NCBI GenBank assembly: GCA_030671095.1
Contig: DAOVAK010000032.1
Location: forward strand, 1 to 12,232
Direction of reading: 5' to 3'
DNA: 12,232 bases
Origin: Deltaproteobacteria bacterium
GTDB lineage: Bacteria > Desulfobacterota > DSM-4660 > Desulfatiglandales > HGW-15
Shown here: one piece after another, positions 1 through 7,689 of the stretch
How the letters are laid out: each line of letters opens with the position of its first letter
Position numbering within the stretch: the first letter of the stretch is position 1
Notes under the pieces: model-generated
Told to the model about the DNA's origin: nothing
Database searches by the model: none
What the model saw: the letters and a program-made list of their open reading frames with translations, nothing else
Made by a program: the position numbers and the translations under genes

Positions 1-389
1 CCACCAGCTTTGTGGCGGCGGGGATTGCTGATTCGGAACCCATGAGAACGGGATTTACTGCCGCACGTCTTGCCATTGTGGGTTTCATCGTTCCAATCAT
101 ATTCATTTTTGATCCGGCGCTCCTGTTGGTAGGCTCGGTCAATTCCATTGTCCTTGTGAGCATAACCACAATTATAGCGACAATAGGTCTGGCGGTGGGA
201 TTGTCTGGATATCTGTTCGGGCATTTCCATTTTATCTGGAGAATACCTCTGATTGCAGGGGCATTGCTTATTGTTTACCCCACAGGAGTGGCAACTATTA
301 TTGGAATTGGCCTGATAGCTGCGACCATGGTTTATCAATTCTTTGTCACAAGGGTACGAACACCGCAGCCAGTACCCATTGACGGGTAG
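1..389 (+). CDS. TRAP transporter fused permease (4TM/12TM type), C-terminal fragment
   Basis: This is the 3' end of a gene that begins left of the window. The frame is already open at base 3 and reads TSFVAAGIADSEPMRTG before reaching a TAG stop, so the GTG at base 12 is an internal codon and not a start. The remaining roughly 129 residues are strongly hydrophobic with about four membrane segments, in order a long one after TAARLA, one around SITTIIATIGLAVGL, one around IPLIAGALLIVYP and one near the end. The pattern of a small-residue stretch with D-S-E-P-M followed by R-x-G and a hydrophobic helix is typical of the end of fused DctQM-type TRAP permeases, which usually work with a TAXI-type periplasmic binding protein to import organic acids using an ion gradient. 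That binding protein would lie outside the window. Its position 38 bases before the decarboxylase gene suggests that it imports the pathway substrate. Confidence 0.8.
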   Translation, partial: TSFVAAGIADSEPMRTGFTAARLAIVGFIVPIIFIFDPALLLVGSVNSIVLVSITTIIATIGLAVGLSGYLFGHFHFIWRIPLIAGALLIVYPTGVATIIGIGLIAATMVYQFFVTRVRTPQPVPIDG

Positions 390-427
390 AAAGATGTGGC
401 CAACGACAACACATAAAGGAGTCTTTT

Positions 428-1858
428 ATGGCGTTTAAGGACAATCGTGATTTCATTGAAGCCCTGAAGGAGAGCGGGGATTTGGTGGTTGTCAAAAAGG
501 AGGTGGACTGGGACCTGGAGGCGGGGGCCATCGCCAGGCATGCCAGCGAACAAGAAGGTCCTGCGATACTCTTTGAGAAGATCAAGGATTATCCCGATGG
601 GTACCGAATTTTTGCTACCCCTGTAGGGACCTACAGAAGGGTGGCCGTAGCGCTGGGGCTTCCGGCCGATACACCAATAAAAGAGGTCTATGAGGTCTAT
701 GAACAGAGGGCTGAGAATCCTGTAGCCCCCAGAGTGGTTGAGGGTGGTCCCTGTAAAGAGAACAAGATGCTGGGGGATGAAGTGGACCTTTATCACTTTC
801 CCACTCCCATGTGTCATGATGGTGACGGGGGCCGATACATCGGTACGTGGGGTTTTGTGGTCTGCAAGGACCCGGATAGCGATTGGGTCAATTGGGGGAT
901 GTACCGCTTCCATATTAATGGCCAAAGATCTCTCGCCATGTCTCCGGCTCCTGGAAGCAACCTGGGCTCGCTCTTCCGTGAAAAATTTATTCCCCAAAAT
1001 CGTGCCATGCGGATCGCAGCGGTTATCGGTGCTGATCCCCTGTCAAGCATTGCTTCCTCTGCAGGTCATCCAGTGGGCCAGAGCGAAGTCTTTCTGGCCG
1101 GGGGTTTGCAACAAGAACCCGTGGAACTGGTGAGGTGTGAAACGAACGACCTCATGGTTCCGGCTCACAGTGAAGTCGTCATTGAAGGTGAAATCTTGCC
1201 GGATGTGAGCGCGGCTGAAGGCCCCTTCGGGGAGTATCCAGGATACCGCTCTCCCGGGTTTGAGGCCAAGCTTTACTGCAGAGTAAAAGGGGTTACTTTT
1301 CGGAATTCACCCATTCTCACCATGTCCAATCTAGGTGTGCCACCGGACGACAGTCATGTGGGCGGATGTATCAGTATATCCGTATCCCTGAAGAAACGCC
1401 TTCAGCGAAAGGGGCTTCCTGTTTTGGATGTATATCAGAACCCCGAGGGATCGGCCTTTATGTTGATCGTCAGGGTCAGCGAAGGTGGCCCCGAGGTGGT
1501 TAAGGGTATAGCGGACTCGTTCGGCATACGGCGGGCATGGATCAGCAAAATTGTTGTGGTGGACGAGGACGTGGATGCATTTGACATGCGACAAGTGACA
1601 TATGCCCTGGCAGTGAAGTGCAATCCCGCCACTGACATATTGGTCAAAGAGACTCCACCGGGCACGGGAAACCCCTTCTCGCCGCTGCTCTCTGTGGAGG
1701 AATTGAAGACACTCAAGGGCTCCATGGCCTATTTTGATTGTACGTGGGATCCCAAACGGCCCAAAGACGAACTTCCCTTGAAGTCATCCTTCGACTCCAT
1801 CTATCCCGAGGAGATTCGACAGAAGGTCTTGGCCAATTGGAGCGAATATGGCTTCTAA
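428..1858 (+). CDS. UbiD-family prenylated-FMN-dependent decarboxylase
   Basis: A 476-residue cytoplasmic protein of normal length for UbiD/Fdc enzymes, which reversibly remove or add carboxyl groups on aromatic, heteroaromatic or alpha,beta-unsaturated acids using prenylated FMN. The hallmark is AEGPFGEYPGY at 262-272, giving the two catalytic glutamates E264 and E269. The matching arginine is R160 in WVNWGMYR. With a constant offset of 13 residues these line up with R173, E277 and E282 of Aspergillus niger Fdc1 (numbers from memory), and N155 and E220 line up with the metal ligands N168 and E233. The third metal ligand, Fdc1 H191, would be N178 here, an odd substitution. ATG at 428 is preceded by AAAGGAG with 6 bases spacing. 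No UbiX-type flavin prenyltransferase is in the window, so the cofactor must be made elsewhere. The family call is firm; the substrate (aromatic or heteroaromatic carboxylate) is inference from the neighbours. Confidence 0.93.
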   Translation: MAFKDNRDFIEALKESGDLVVVKKEVDWDLEAGAIARHASEQEGPAILFEKIKDYPDGYRIFATPVGTYRRVAVALGLPADTPIKEVYEVYEQRAENPVAPRVVEGGPCKENKMLGDEVDLYHFPTPMCHDGDGGRYIGTWGFVVCKDPDSDWVNWGMYRFHINGQRSLAMSPAPGSNLGSLFREKFIPQNRAMRIAAVIGADPLSSIASSAGHPVGQSEVFLAGGLQQEPVELVRCETNDLMVPAHSEVVIEGEILPDVSAAEGPFGEYPGYRSPGFEAKLYCRVKGVTFRNSPILTMSNLGVPPDDSHVGGCISISVSLKKRLQRKGLPVLDVYQNPEGSAFMLIVRVSEGGPEVVKGIADSFGIRRAWISKIVVVDEDVDAFDMRQVTYALAVKCNPATDILVKETPPGTGNPFSPLLSVEELKTLKGSMAYFDCTWDPKRPKDELPLKSSFDSIYPEEIRQKVLANWSEYGF

Positions 1859-1890
1859 CTGAACGCATGAAACATAAGAGGAGTAATAGG

Positions 1891-2202
1891 ATGCCGACGG
1901 AGTACCAAACCTTTGTGAGCACACCTGACATCTTGAGAGAAGATCAGGAGATTAAGCTCGCTGTGAAAGACCTCACTCCCGGTCCCAGAAAGTATGATTG
2001 TCGAATCGTGAAGGCGGTGGTCGCAAGGGACCCGGAGAAGTTACCTGGTTCCGATGTCCTCTGGCTGAGATCCTTAGTGGGGAGGAAATTCCCTGAACCG
2101 TGGGCCATTAAGATTACGGAGGAATTGGGGGATTCCATGCCCGTCACGCCATATCAACTCGGGATTGAGGTGACAAAGATGCTGAATGAGGATCTAGGCT
2201 GA
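1891..2202 (+). CDS. unrecognised 103-residue protein between decarboxylase and CoA ligase
   Basis: I do not recognise this family. The start is the ATG at 1891, with AAGAGGAG seven bases upstream; the same frame is open further upstream, inside the end of the decarboxylase gene, but without a ribosome site. The predicted protein is small, soluble and charged, with no membrane segment, signal peptide, cysteine pair or metal motif (one Cys in KYDCRIV). It has an acidic start, a basic V-rich middle (IVKAVVARDPEKL) and a region rich in W, P and acidic residues (WLRSLVGRKFPEPWAIKITEELG). It begins 32 bases after the decarboxylase stop and so is very likely co-transcribed and possibly co-translated with it. 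Several UbiD-type systems need a small partner (for example the small proteins of gallate and vanillate decarboxylases), so a partner or stability subunit is one guess. I see no clear similarity to those partners. Confidence 0.75.
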   Translation: MPTEYQTFVSTPDILREDQEIKLAVKDLTPGPRKYDCRIVKAVVARDPEKLPGSDVLWLRSLVGRKFPEPWAIKITEELGDSMPVTPYQLGIEVTKMLNEDLG

Positions 2203-2272
2203 AGGAGGCCTTTTCCGCGTCAAGGTTGAGTTTTTGAAGATCCTCGCTTTATCATAAAAAAGGGGAAAGAAA

Positions 2273-3925
2273 ATGAGGGGTTCGCTTTACACCCAGGAAT
2301 TAATAGATGATTACCTCAGGAAGGGATACTGGGACCTGACAACGAGGGCAGGTGTTGTTGACCGGAACGGCAGAGAAGTTCCGGACAAAGAGGCCATTGT
2401 CGATTCAAAGGCCCGACTCACCTGGTCTGAAGTGAGTCAGGGAAGTGACAGGCTTGCTTTAGGTCTGCTGGGCCTGGGATATAAAAAAGATGACGTCATT
2501 CTTGTGCAGTTGCCCAACTGGGTTGAGCTTTATCTCCTTCTGGTTGCCTGCGAAAAGGCAGGCATTATTCTTGCCACTGCCCAGCCCACGTTTCGCCACG
2601 CAGAGCTTGGTCCTGTCTTGAAACACGTAGAGGCAAGAGCGATTGTCATACCGTATGAGTTTCGGAATTTCAATTACTTTGAAATGGCAAAGGAGATGCA
2701 AAAAGAGGTTCCCACATTAAAAGACATTATCATCGTGGGGGATAAGATCCCTGAAGGGGCTATTTCCTTTGAGGAGGTTGGGCAGGGTGACGTGGAGGGT
2801 AAATTCCCACCGGATTACCTTAGAGAAATCCGTCCTGATCCTTTCGAGGTCGTGAAAATCGCCACCACGAGTGGTTCCACCGGCACGCCCAAGTGTATTG
2901 AATTTGCCATAGCCAACAGAATGGCCTCAGGGAGGAACATGGCAAAATGGTGGGAAATGGGTCCCAATGATATTGTGGGTGTCTTCTACAACATCATCGG
3001 GGGAGGAGCCTCCATCATCTCTCCTTTTGCATCTCCTATCGTTAGGGCAAAGGTTGTCCTTGTAGACCGATTTGATCCTCAGTTAGCCTGTGAGTTGATC
3101 GAGAAAGAAAAGATCACGATTGCCGCCATCGTGCCTGCACTCATGGCAAGGCTGCTGGATTATCCTGATCTGGACAAATACGATTTCAGCTCGCTCCGCC
3201 TGATACACAATTCGACCGCTGTGCTCCCCTATGAGTTGGGAATCAGAGCTGAAAAAGCGCTCGGGGCGCGCTATGTGCAGACCTTTGGGACCATGGATGG
3301 CGGTTCTCCAATTGCCACATTCTCGATTAATGACCCTCCTGAGGTAAGGGTGGGAACCGTTGGGCGGCCATACTATGAAGGGACTTTTAAGATGCTGGAT
3401 GAAAATGGCCTGGAACTTCCCAAGGGGGAAATCGGGGAGGTGGCCTACAGGGGACCTTGCTGCGCGAGCGGTTATTATAAGAACGAAAAGCTCAATGAGG
3501 AGTGCTGGCGTGATGGTTGGTATTTTACCGGTAATCAGGGTAGATTTGACGAACACGGAAATGTCATCATCTTAGGTCGCAAACGCGAAACCATAATCCG
3601 TGGAGGTCAAAATATTTTTCCAAGCGAGATCGAAAATCTACTGATGCAACACCCAAAGGTGAGTGATGTTTCTGTCGTTCGAATGCCTGATCGAATCATG
3701 GGTGAGAAGGCCTGTGCCTACATTGTAACAAGGCGAGATCAGGTGATAACCTTTGAGGAGATGGTTTCCTTTTTGAAGGATAAGAAGCTTGCCGCTTTCA
3801 AGCTGCCGGAAAGGCTTGAGATCCTGGATGAGCTTCCCCTGGTTCCTGCGGCACAGAAAGTGGATAAGATCAAACTTGAGAAAGATATTGCCCGCAAGCT
3901 TGAAGAGGAGAGCCGGCAAGTATAG
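2273..3925 (+). CDS. AMP-forming acyl-CoA ligase (ANL adenylate-forming superfamily)
   Basis: A 550-residue cytoplasmic enzyme of the usual length that should activate a carboxylic acid with ATP to an acyl-AMP and then to the CoA thioester. Core motifs appear in order: phosphate loop TTSGSTGTPK at 198-207; the A5 region QTFGTMDGG at 336-344; the A7 region WYFTGN at 416-421; the hinge GRKRETIIRGGQNIFPSEIE at 435-454; and the C-terminal catalytic lysine region AAQKVDKIKL with K529 at the expected place. The hinge resembles that of dihydroxybenzoate, cyclohexanecarboxylate and bile-acid ligases rather than acetyl-CoA synthetases, which fits an aromatic or alicyclic acid. Two usually conserved acidic positions differ: the A5 glutamate is D342 and the A7 ribose-binding aspartate is N421. 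The A10 glycine before the lysine is also Q528. ATG at 2273 follows AGGGGA with 6 bases spacing. The acid it acts on cannot be deduced. Confidence 0.9.
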   Translation: MRGSLYTQELIDDYLRKGYWDLTTRAGVVDRNGREVPDKEAIVDSKARLTWSEVSQGSDRLALGLLGLGYKKDDVILVQLPNWVELYLLLVACEKAGIILATAQPTFRHAELGPVLKHVEARAIVIPYEFRNFNYFEMAKEMQKEVPTLKDIIIVGDKIPEGAISFEEVGQGDVEGKFPPDYLREIRPDPFEVVKIATTSGSTGTPKCIEFAIANRMASGRNMAKWWEMGPNDIVGVFYNIIGGGASIISPFASPIVRAKVVLVDRFDPQLACELIEKEKITIAAIVPALMARLLDYPDLDKYDFSSLRLIHNSTAVLPYELGIRAEKALGARYVQTFGTMDGGSPIATFSINDPPEVRVGTVGRPYYEGTFKMLDENGLELPKGEIGEVAYRGPCCASGYYKNEKLNEECWRDGWYFTGNQGRFDEHGNVIILGRKRETIIRGGQNIFPSEIENLLMQHPKVSDVSVVRMPDRIMGEKACAYIVTRRDQVITFEEMVSFLKDKKLAAFKLPERLEILDELPLVPAAQKVDKIKLEKDIARKLEEESRQV

Positions 3926-4040
3926 AAGATGCAAAATATTCCCAAGACCTGAGACGGTTTGCAGAGTAAAAGGCTTGAGGCCCGGTTTTTGAAGAAATTA
4001 TGCTTTTGATCAAGGGTACTTGAAGTTCATTTGTTAAGAT

Positions 4041-4048
4041 AAGGAGGT
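4041..4048 (+). promoter_or_regulatory. strong ribosome binding site that sets a GTG start
   Basis: AAGGAGGT, a near-perfect Shine-Dalgarno match, lies eight bases before the GTG at 4057. It supports GTG as the true start of the synthetase alpha subunit. There is no ATG near by, and translation from 4057 gives a normal family N-terminus leading into the CoA-binding domain. Confidence 0.8.
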
Positions 4049-4056
4049 CACAACTG

Positions 4057-5484
4057 GTGGAGTCTTCATTTGAGGATCTGGACAAGATGTTCAATGCGGA
4101 AGGTTTTGCGGTCATTGGGGCATCTTCGGTACGTGGAAAGGCTGGCAATCAGATCATCGAATTTGCTCTCGAGATGGATTATAAGGGGTCTATTTATCCA
4201 ATCAACCCCACTTCCGAGACCATCTTGGGTCTAAAATGCTACGAAAAGATCTATGATGTTCCTGGCCAGGTGGATGTGGTGGCCGTGGTTCTGCCAGCAC
4301 CTGCCTGTTTGGAGGCAGCCAAAGAGATTGTTGAACGGAGGAAAGTGAAGGGAGACGTGACAGGCGTTGTTGTGGTTTCCGCCGGTTTCAGCGAACACAG
4401 CCCCGAAGGCGAGCAGAGGGAAAAGGAACTGCTTGAGATCTTGTCTCCCCATGGTATCAGGCTTGTGGGACCCAACTGCCAGGGTATTCTTGACACGTAC
4501 AGTGGGGTCAACACCTCTTTCGATGTGGGAGGTTACCCTAAAGGTGGGGTATCAGTCATTGCTCAGAGCGGTGCCTTTTCCGCATCATACCTGGAGTGGG
4601 CACATCCCCTGGGCTTGGTGGGGTTGAGTAAATTCGTATCTTTGGGAAACATGGCGGATATCGATGTCATAGAACTTCTCAAGTACTTGGAAAAGGATGA
4701 AAGAACCAGAGTGATTTCACTCTATCTGGAAGGAACCCCTAAAGCAAGGGAATTGATCGAAACTGCTGCCGAGGTATCCAAAACGAAGCCGATCGTTGTC
4801 ATGAAGACGGGAAAGACACATCTCGGCTCTCAGGCAGCTATAACCCACACGGGTTCTATTGCTGGAAGCGATGAGATTTATGATGGCGTCTTTAGACAGG
4901 CGGGTGTGATCCGGGCGTCAACCATGTCGGAGTTCTACGATACCTGTCGAGCCTTTGGCAAGCTACCTCTGCCCAGAGGGAATCGAATCTACATACTAAC
5001 CGTGGTGGGTGGCCCGGGGACCATCTGCCTGGACGAATTGTCCGTCAAAAAGGAGATCCAGATAGCGCGGCTCTCTGAGAACACCAAGCGCAATTTAAAG
5101 GAGGCACTGGCATTCACCGCCTCGGTGGAGAGACCAGTGGGTTACACAGACATGACCGGCGCGGTAAGTGAAGCGTTGCATCAGGACGTCATCAAGATGG
5201 TGCTGAGTGACGAGAATGTGGATGGCGTCATATACCTGACCACACCACCCGCTTTCTTGGATCAAAGAGGGCTGGCTGAAAATATCGTGGCCGCTTATAA
5301 GTCTTTTCCGGAGGAAGAGAGAAAGCCCTTTCTTTCCGTCGTGGGCTACGGTTACAGTGTTGCAGAGTGCCGTAAAATCATGGAGGCTAACGATTTACCC
5401 ACGTTAGAATATGCAGACATTGCAGCTCAGGTGATGACCAACATGGTCCGTTACGTCGAGTATAAAAATCGGTCACATAAATAA
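4057..5484 (+). CDS. ADP-forming acyl-CoA synthetase, alpha (CoA-binding) subunit
   Basis: A 475-residue protein matching the alpha subunit of NDP-forming acetyl/acyl-CoA synthetases, which interconvert acyl-CoA + ADP + phosphate with acid + CoA + ATP through a phosphohistidine. The N-terminal Rossmann-like CoA-binding domain starts at AVIGASSVRGKAG (18-30) and contains VVVVSAGF and VGPNCQGI (137-144). It is followed by the ligase domains with VSVIAQSGAFS (165-175), the GNMADID segment (197-203) and the active-site loop THTGSIAGS, in which H264 corresponds to the phosphorylated His257 of the Pyrococcus furiosus alpha subunit (number from memory). Length agrees with stand-alone alpha subunits, so this is the split rather than the fused form. 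The partner beta gene follows after 27 bases. In a catabolic operon the pair could conserve ATP from a CoA thioester product or cheaply activate the substrate; the sequence does not say which. Confidence 0.9.
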   Translation: MESSFEDLDKMFNAEGFAVIGASSVRGKAGNQIIEFALEMDYKGSIYPINPTSETILGLKCYEKIYDVPGQVDVVAVVLPAPACLEAAKEIVERRKVKGDVTGVVVVSAGFSEHSPEGEQREKELLEILSPHGIRLVGPNCQGILDTYSGVNTSFDVGGYPKGGVSVIAQSGAFSASYLEWAHPLGLVGLSKFVSLGNMADIDVIELLKYLEKDERTRVISLYLEGTPKARELIETAAEVSKTKPIVVMKTGKTHLGSQAAITHTGSIAGSDEIYDGVFRQAGVIRASTMSEFYDTCRAFGKLPLPRGNRIYILTVVGGPGTICLDELSVKKEIQIARLSENTKRNLKEALAFTASVERPVGYTDMTGAVSEALHQDVIKMVLSDENVDGVIYLTTPPAFLDQRGLAENIVAAYKSFPEEERKPFLSVVGYGYSVAECRKIMEANDLPTLEYADIAAQVMTNMVRYVEYKNRSHK

Positions 5485-5511
5485 TATATTGAACAGGATA
5501 AGAGGGGTTGA

Positions 5512-6216
5512 ATGATGAAAAGCAAGGAGATCATAGATAGGAATCTTTCGGGAGGAAGAGAATATATCCCTGAATTTGAGGCTTATGCTATTTGCGAAGA
5601 GTTCGGTATTCCTTACCCGGGTTACCAATTCGTCAGGACGATGGAAGAGGGCATAAAAGCGGCTGAGGTTTTGGGGTATCCAGTCGTACTCAAGATTGTA
5701 TCACCGGATGTCATACACAAATCAGACGTGGGTGGTGTTATTGTGGGCATAGAATCAAAGGAGGCCTTCACTGCCGCCTATGAAGAGCTTATTCAAAACG
5801 TGAAAGAAAAGGCTGGGGAGGTGACGATCGATGGCGTGTTGGTCCAGAAAGCCATGCCCAAGGGTGTGGAGGTGGCAACCGGAGGGCTGAGGAATGAGCA
5901 GTTTGGGCCTGTGGTGATGTTTGGCTCAGGAGGCATCTTGATCGAAGTATTTAAGGATGTGGCTTTTCGACTGGCCCCCCTGGACAAAGCAGAGGCGAAA
6001 CGACAGATAGAAGATACCAAGGCATCCGAGATCCTCAAAGGGGTCAGGGGTGCCCCTCCATCTGACATGGATGCTGTAGCCGAGTTGATCGTCAATACCG
6101 GAAGGCTGGTGTCGGAGCTGTCTGAAATAGACCAGATCGACTTTAACCCAGTACTGGCTTACCCCACTGGGTGCTGTATCGTTGATGCAAGGATCATCGT
6201 AAAAAAAGGGGTTTAG
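5512..6216 (+). CDS. ADP-forming acyl-CoA synthetase, beta (ATP-grasp) subunit
   Basis: A 234-residue ATP-grasp protein, the normal size for a stand-alone beta subunit. It shows the family signature SPDVIHKSDVGGV at 64-76, where H69 matches the second phosphohistidine (His71 of the P. furiosus beta subunit, from memory). Other family features are LVQKAMPKGVEV (110-121), the glycine-rich loop MFGSGG (136-141) and the C-terminal IDQIDFNPV (207-214) with the nucleotide/metal-binding D and N. It accepts the phosphoryl group from the alpha-subunit histidine and passes it to ADP, or the reverse. Two in-frame ATGs occur at 5512 and 5515. The purine-rich AGAGGGG at 5501-5507 is 4 bases from the first and 7 from the second, so 5515 is slightly better placed; the difference is one Met. 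It is surely co-transcribed with the alpha gene just upstream. Confidence 0.9.
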   Translation: MMKSKEIIDRNLSGGREYIPEFEAYAICEEFGIPYPGYQFVRTMEEGIKAAEVLGYPVVLKIVSPDVIHKSDVGGVIVGIESKEAFTAAYEELIQNVKEKAGEVTIDGVLVQKAMPKGVEVATGGLRNEQFGPVVMFGSGGILIEVFKDVAFRLAPLDKAEAKRQIEDTKASEILKGVRGAPPSDMDAVAELIVNTGRLVSELSEIDQIDFNPVLAYPTGCCIVDARIIVKKGV

Positions 6217-6253
6217 GGGGGGTGGATAACGTGAATAGGAAGGAGGGTGAAAA

Positions 6254-7126
6254 ATGAAACCTGCTCCATTTGAATACTTTGCTCCAGCCTCACTGGATGA
6301 GGCGGTAACTCTTTTGAAGGAGTACGGGGAAGACGCAAAAGTTATTGCAGGTGGACAGAGTCTGATCCCCTTGATGAATATGCGCTTGGCTACCCCTAAA
6401 CATCTGATCGACATTAATAAAATTGAGGGACTGGATCAGATCAGGGAGGTTAATGGCCATCTGGAGATTGGGGCCCTGAACCGACACTATATGATCGCAT
6501 CTTCAGAATTGATTCAGGAGAAGTGCCCTCTTCTGGCCGAAGCAGTCAACCATGTCGCGCACCGACAGGTTCGATATAGGGGCACTTTCGGAGGGAGCGT
6601 GGCTCACGCCGACCCTGCTGGTGAATTTCCCACCGTGGTCACGGCTTTAGACGGGGAGATAAAGCTGGTGGGCCCAGGTGGTGAGCGTTGGATAAAACCG
6701 GAAGAGTTCTTTATGGGCTATCTCATGACAACGGTCGAACCCGATGAGATCTTGACCGAGATAAGGGTTCCCGTTACCCCGATTGGCTCAGGCTTTAGCG
6801 TGTATGAGTTTGCCAGAAAGGAGAACTATTTTGCTATAGCCGGCGCCGTCTGTCTTCTTTCAGCAGAGGGCGATAAGGTGAAACAGGTGGCGTTGGGACT
6901 TCTGGGCGTCTCCCCTGCCCCGGTGAAACCGCGTGAGGCCGAAGACCTGCTCCGAGGAAATGTTTTCAGTGATAAACGGGTTGAGGAAGTGGCCAAATCT
7001 GTCATGGAATCTGTAGAGCCTGATTCGGATCTTCACGCCTCTGAAGACTATCGTCGGGAGATGGCCGGTGTTGTCACCAAACGGGCGTTAAGGGCTGCAT
7101 TTTCAATGGCGATTAAGGGAGGTTGA
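6254..7126 (+). CDS. molybdenum hydroxylase FAD-binding subunit (CoxM/CutM type)
   Basis: A 290-residue medium subunit of the xanthine dehydrogenase/CO dehydrogenase family, which takes electrons from the 2Fe-2S clusters and hands them to an acceptor through FAD. Both FAD motifs are present: AGGQSLIPLMNMRLA (32-46) and TFGGSVAHADPAGEFP (111-126). The start FEYFAPASLDEAVTLL (6-21) and the C-terminal CODH-C-like domain are also typical, and the length is normal. ATG at 6254 has AGGAGG eight bases upstream. The TGA stop at 7124-7126 lies just before the iron-sulfur gene, so the two are tightly coupled. Gene order FAD, iron-sulfur, molybdenum is the same as in cox operons, but the large subunit is not of the CO dehydrogenase type. 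Confidence 0.92.
   Translation: MKPAPFEYFAPASLDEAVTLLKEYGEDAKVIAGGQSLIPLMNMRLATPKHLIDINKIEGLDQIREVNGHLEIGALNRHYMIASSELIQEKCPLLAEAVNHVAHRQVRYRGTFGGSVAHADPAGEFPTVVTALDGEIKLVGPGGERWIKPEEFFMGYLMTTVEPDEILTEIRVPVTPIGSGFSVYEFARKENYFAIAGAVCLLSAEGDKVKQVALGLLGVSPAPVKPREAEDLLRGNVFSDKRVEEVAKSVMESVEPDSDLHASEDYRREMAGVVTKRALRAAFSMAIKGG
7115..7122 (+). promoter_or_regulatory. ribosome binding site supporting the ATG at 7135
   Basis: AAGGGAGG sits inside the last codons of the FAD-subunit gene. It touches the possible TTG start at 7123 directly, leaving no spacer, but lies 12 bases from the ATG at 7135. That spacing is a little long but usable, which makes 7135 the more credible start for the iron-sulfur subunit. 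Confidence 0.55.
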
Positions 7127-7134
7127 GATTAGGG

Positions 7135-7638
7135 ATGGAACCACTGGGAAATAACAGTAGACACTCCATTCAACTCAAAGTGAATGGAATCGATTATCAA
7201 TTGGAAGTGGAGGCCCGAAGGCTCCTGGTCGACGTCCTTCGTCATGATCTGGGTTTGACGGGCACCCATGTGGGTTGTGAACAGGGCGTATGCGGTAGTT
7301 GCACTGTCATTCTGAATGGACAGGCGATCAACAGTTGTCTCATGTTTGCCGTTCAGGCAAATGGGACAGAAATTAGAACGGTGGAGGACCTGGCACGAGG
7401 TCATGAATTGCATCCTTTGCAGAAGGCCTTCAAAGAACAACATGCCTTGCAGTGCGGCTTCTGTTCTCCGGGTGTACTGTTGAATAGTCTGGATCTGCTC
7501 CAGAAAAATCCCCAGCCCGATGAGGAAGAGATTAAAGAGGGAATATCAGGAAATATGTGCCGTTGTGGAGGATACGATAACATCGTAAAAGCGATCCAAG
7601 AGGCTGCATCGGAGTTGGCCAGGAAGAATGCCGACTGA
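7135..7638 (+). CDS. molybdenum hydroxylase 2Fe-2S subunit (CoxS type)
   Basis: A 167-residue small subunit carrying both iron-sulfur clusters of a molybdenum hydroxylase. The plant-ferredoxin-like N-terminal domain has C48, C53 and C56 in GCEQGVCGSC plus C68. The helical C-terminal domain has QCGFCSPG with C107 and C110, and MCRCGGY with C142 and C144. All eight ligands are intact, as is the glutamine before C107 that usually contacts the molybdopterin. Length is normal. An upstream TTG at 7123 would overlap the FAD gene stop (TTGA) and add four residues, but its ribosome site would have no spacer, so ATG 7135 is preferred. No Tat signal is visible, as expected since this enzyme family is usually cytoplasmic. 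Confidence 0.93.
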   Translation: MEPLGNNSRHSIQLKVNGIDYQLEVEARRLLVDVLRHDLGLTGTHVGCEQGVCGSCTVILNGQAINSCLMFAVQANGTEIRTVEDLARGHELHPLQKAFKEQHALQCGFCSPGVLLNSLDLLQKNPQPDEEEIKEGISGNMCRCGGYDNIVKAIQEAASELARKNAD

Positions 7639-7689
7639 CGGGATGCGTTCGAACCCTATCTGGCTACTGGATAGAAAGGACTTTTCGAG

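Noticed and set aside
12..14. GTG as the start of a complete 125-residue membrane protein
   Set aside because: The frame is open upstream to the window edge with family-typical residues, there is no ribosome site, and the protein matches only the end of a fused TRAP permease.
335..997. Long minus-strand open frame of 220 codons opposite the decarboxylase start
   Set aside because: It runs antisense to a gene with clear UbiD motifs, has no ribosome site or recognisable domain, and its composition (many H, P, R, S) is typical of an antisense shadow.
3083..3556. Minus-strand open frame of 157 codons inside the CoA ligase gene
   Set aside because: It lies opposite a well-supported enzyme, with no family motif or independent expression signal.
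3926..4056. Possible terminator or internal promoter in the 131-base gap before the synthetase alpha gene
   Set aside because: GGC-TTGAG-GCC at 3972-3982 followed by CGGTTTTT is only a three-base-pair stem. TTGATC at 4006 has no good -10 box at the right distance. A second transcription start here is possible but not supported.
7656..7674. CTATC/GATAG inverted repeat before the molybdenum subunit
   Set aside because: A five-base-pair stem with a nine-base loop is expected by chance and has no T run.
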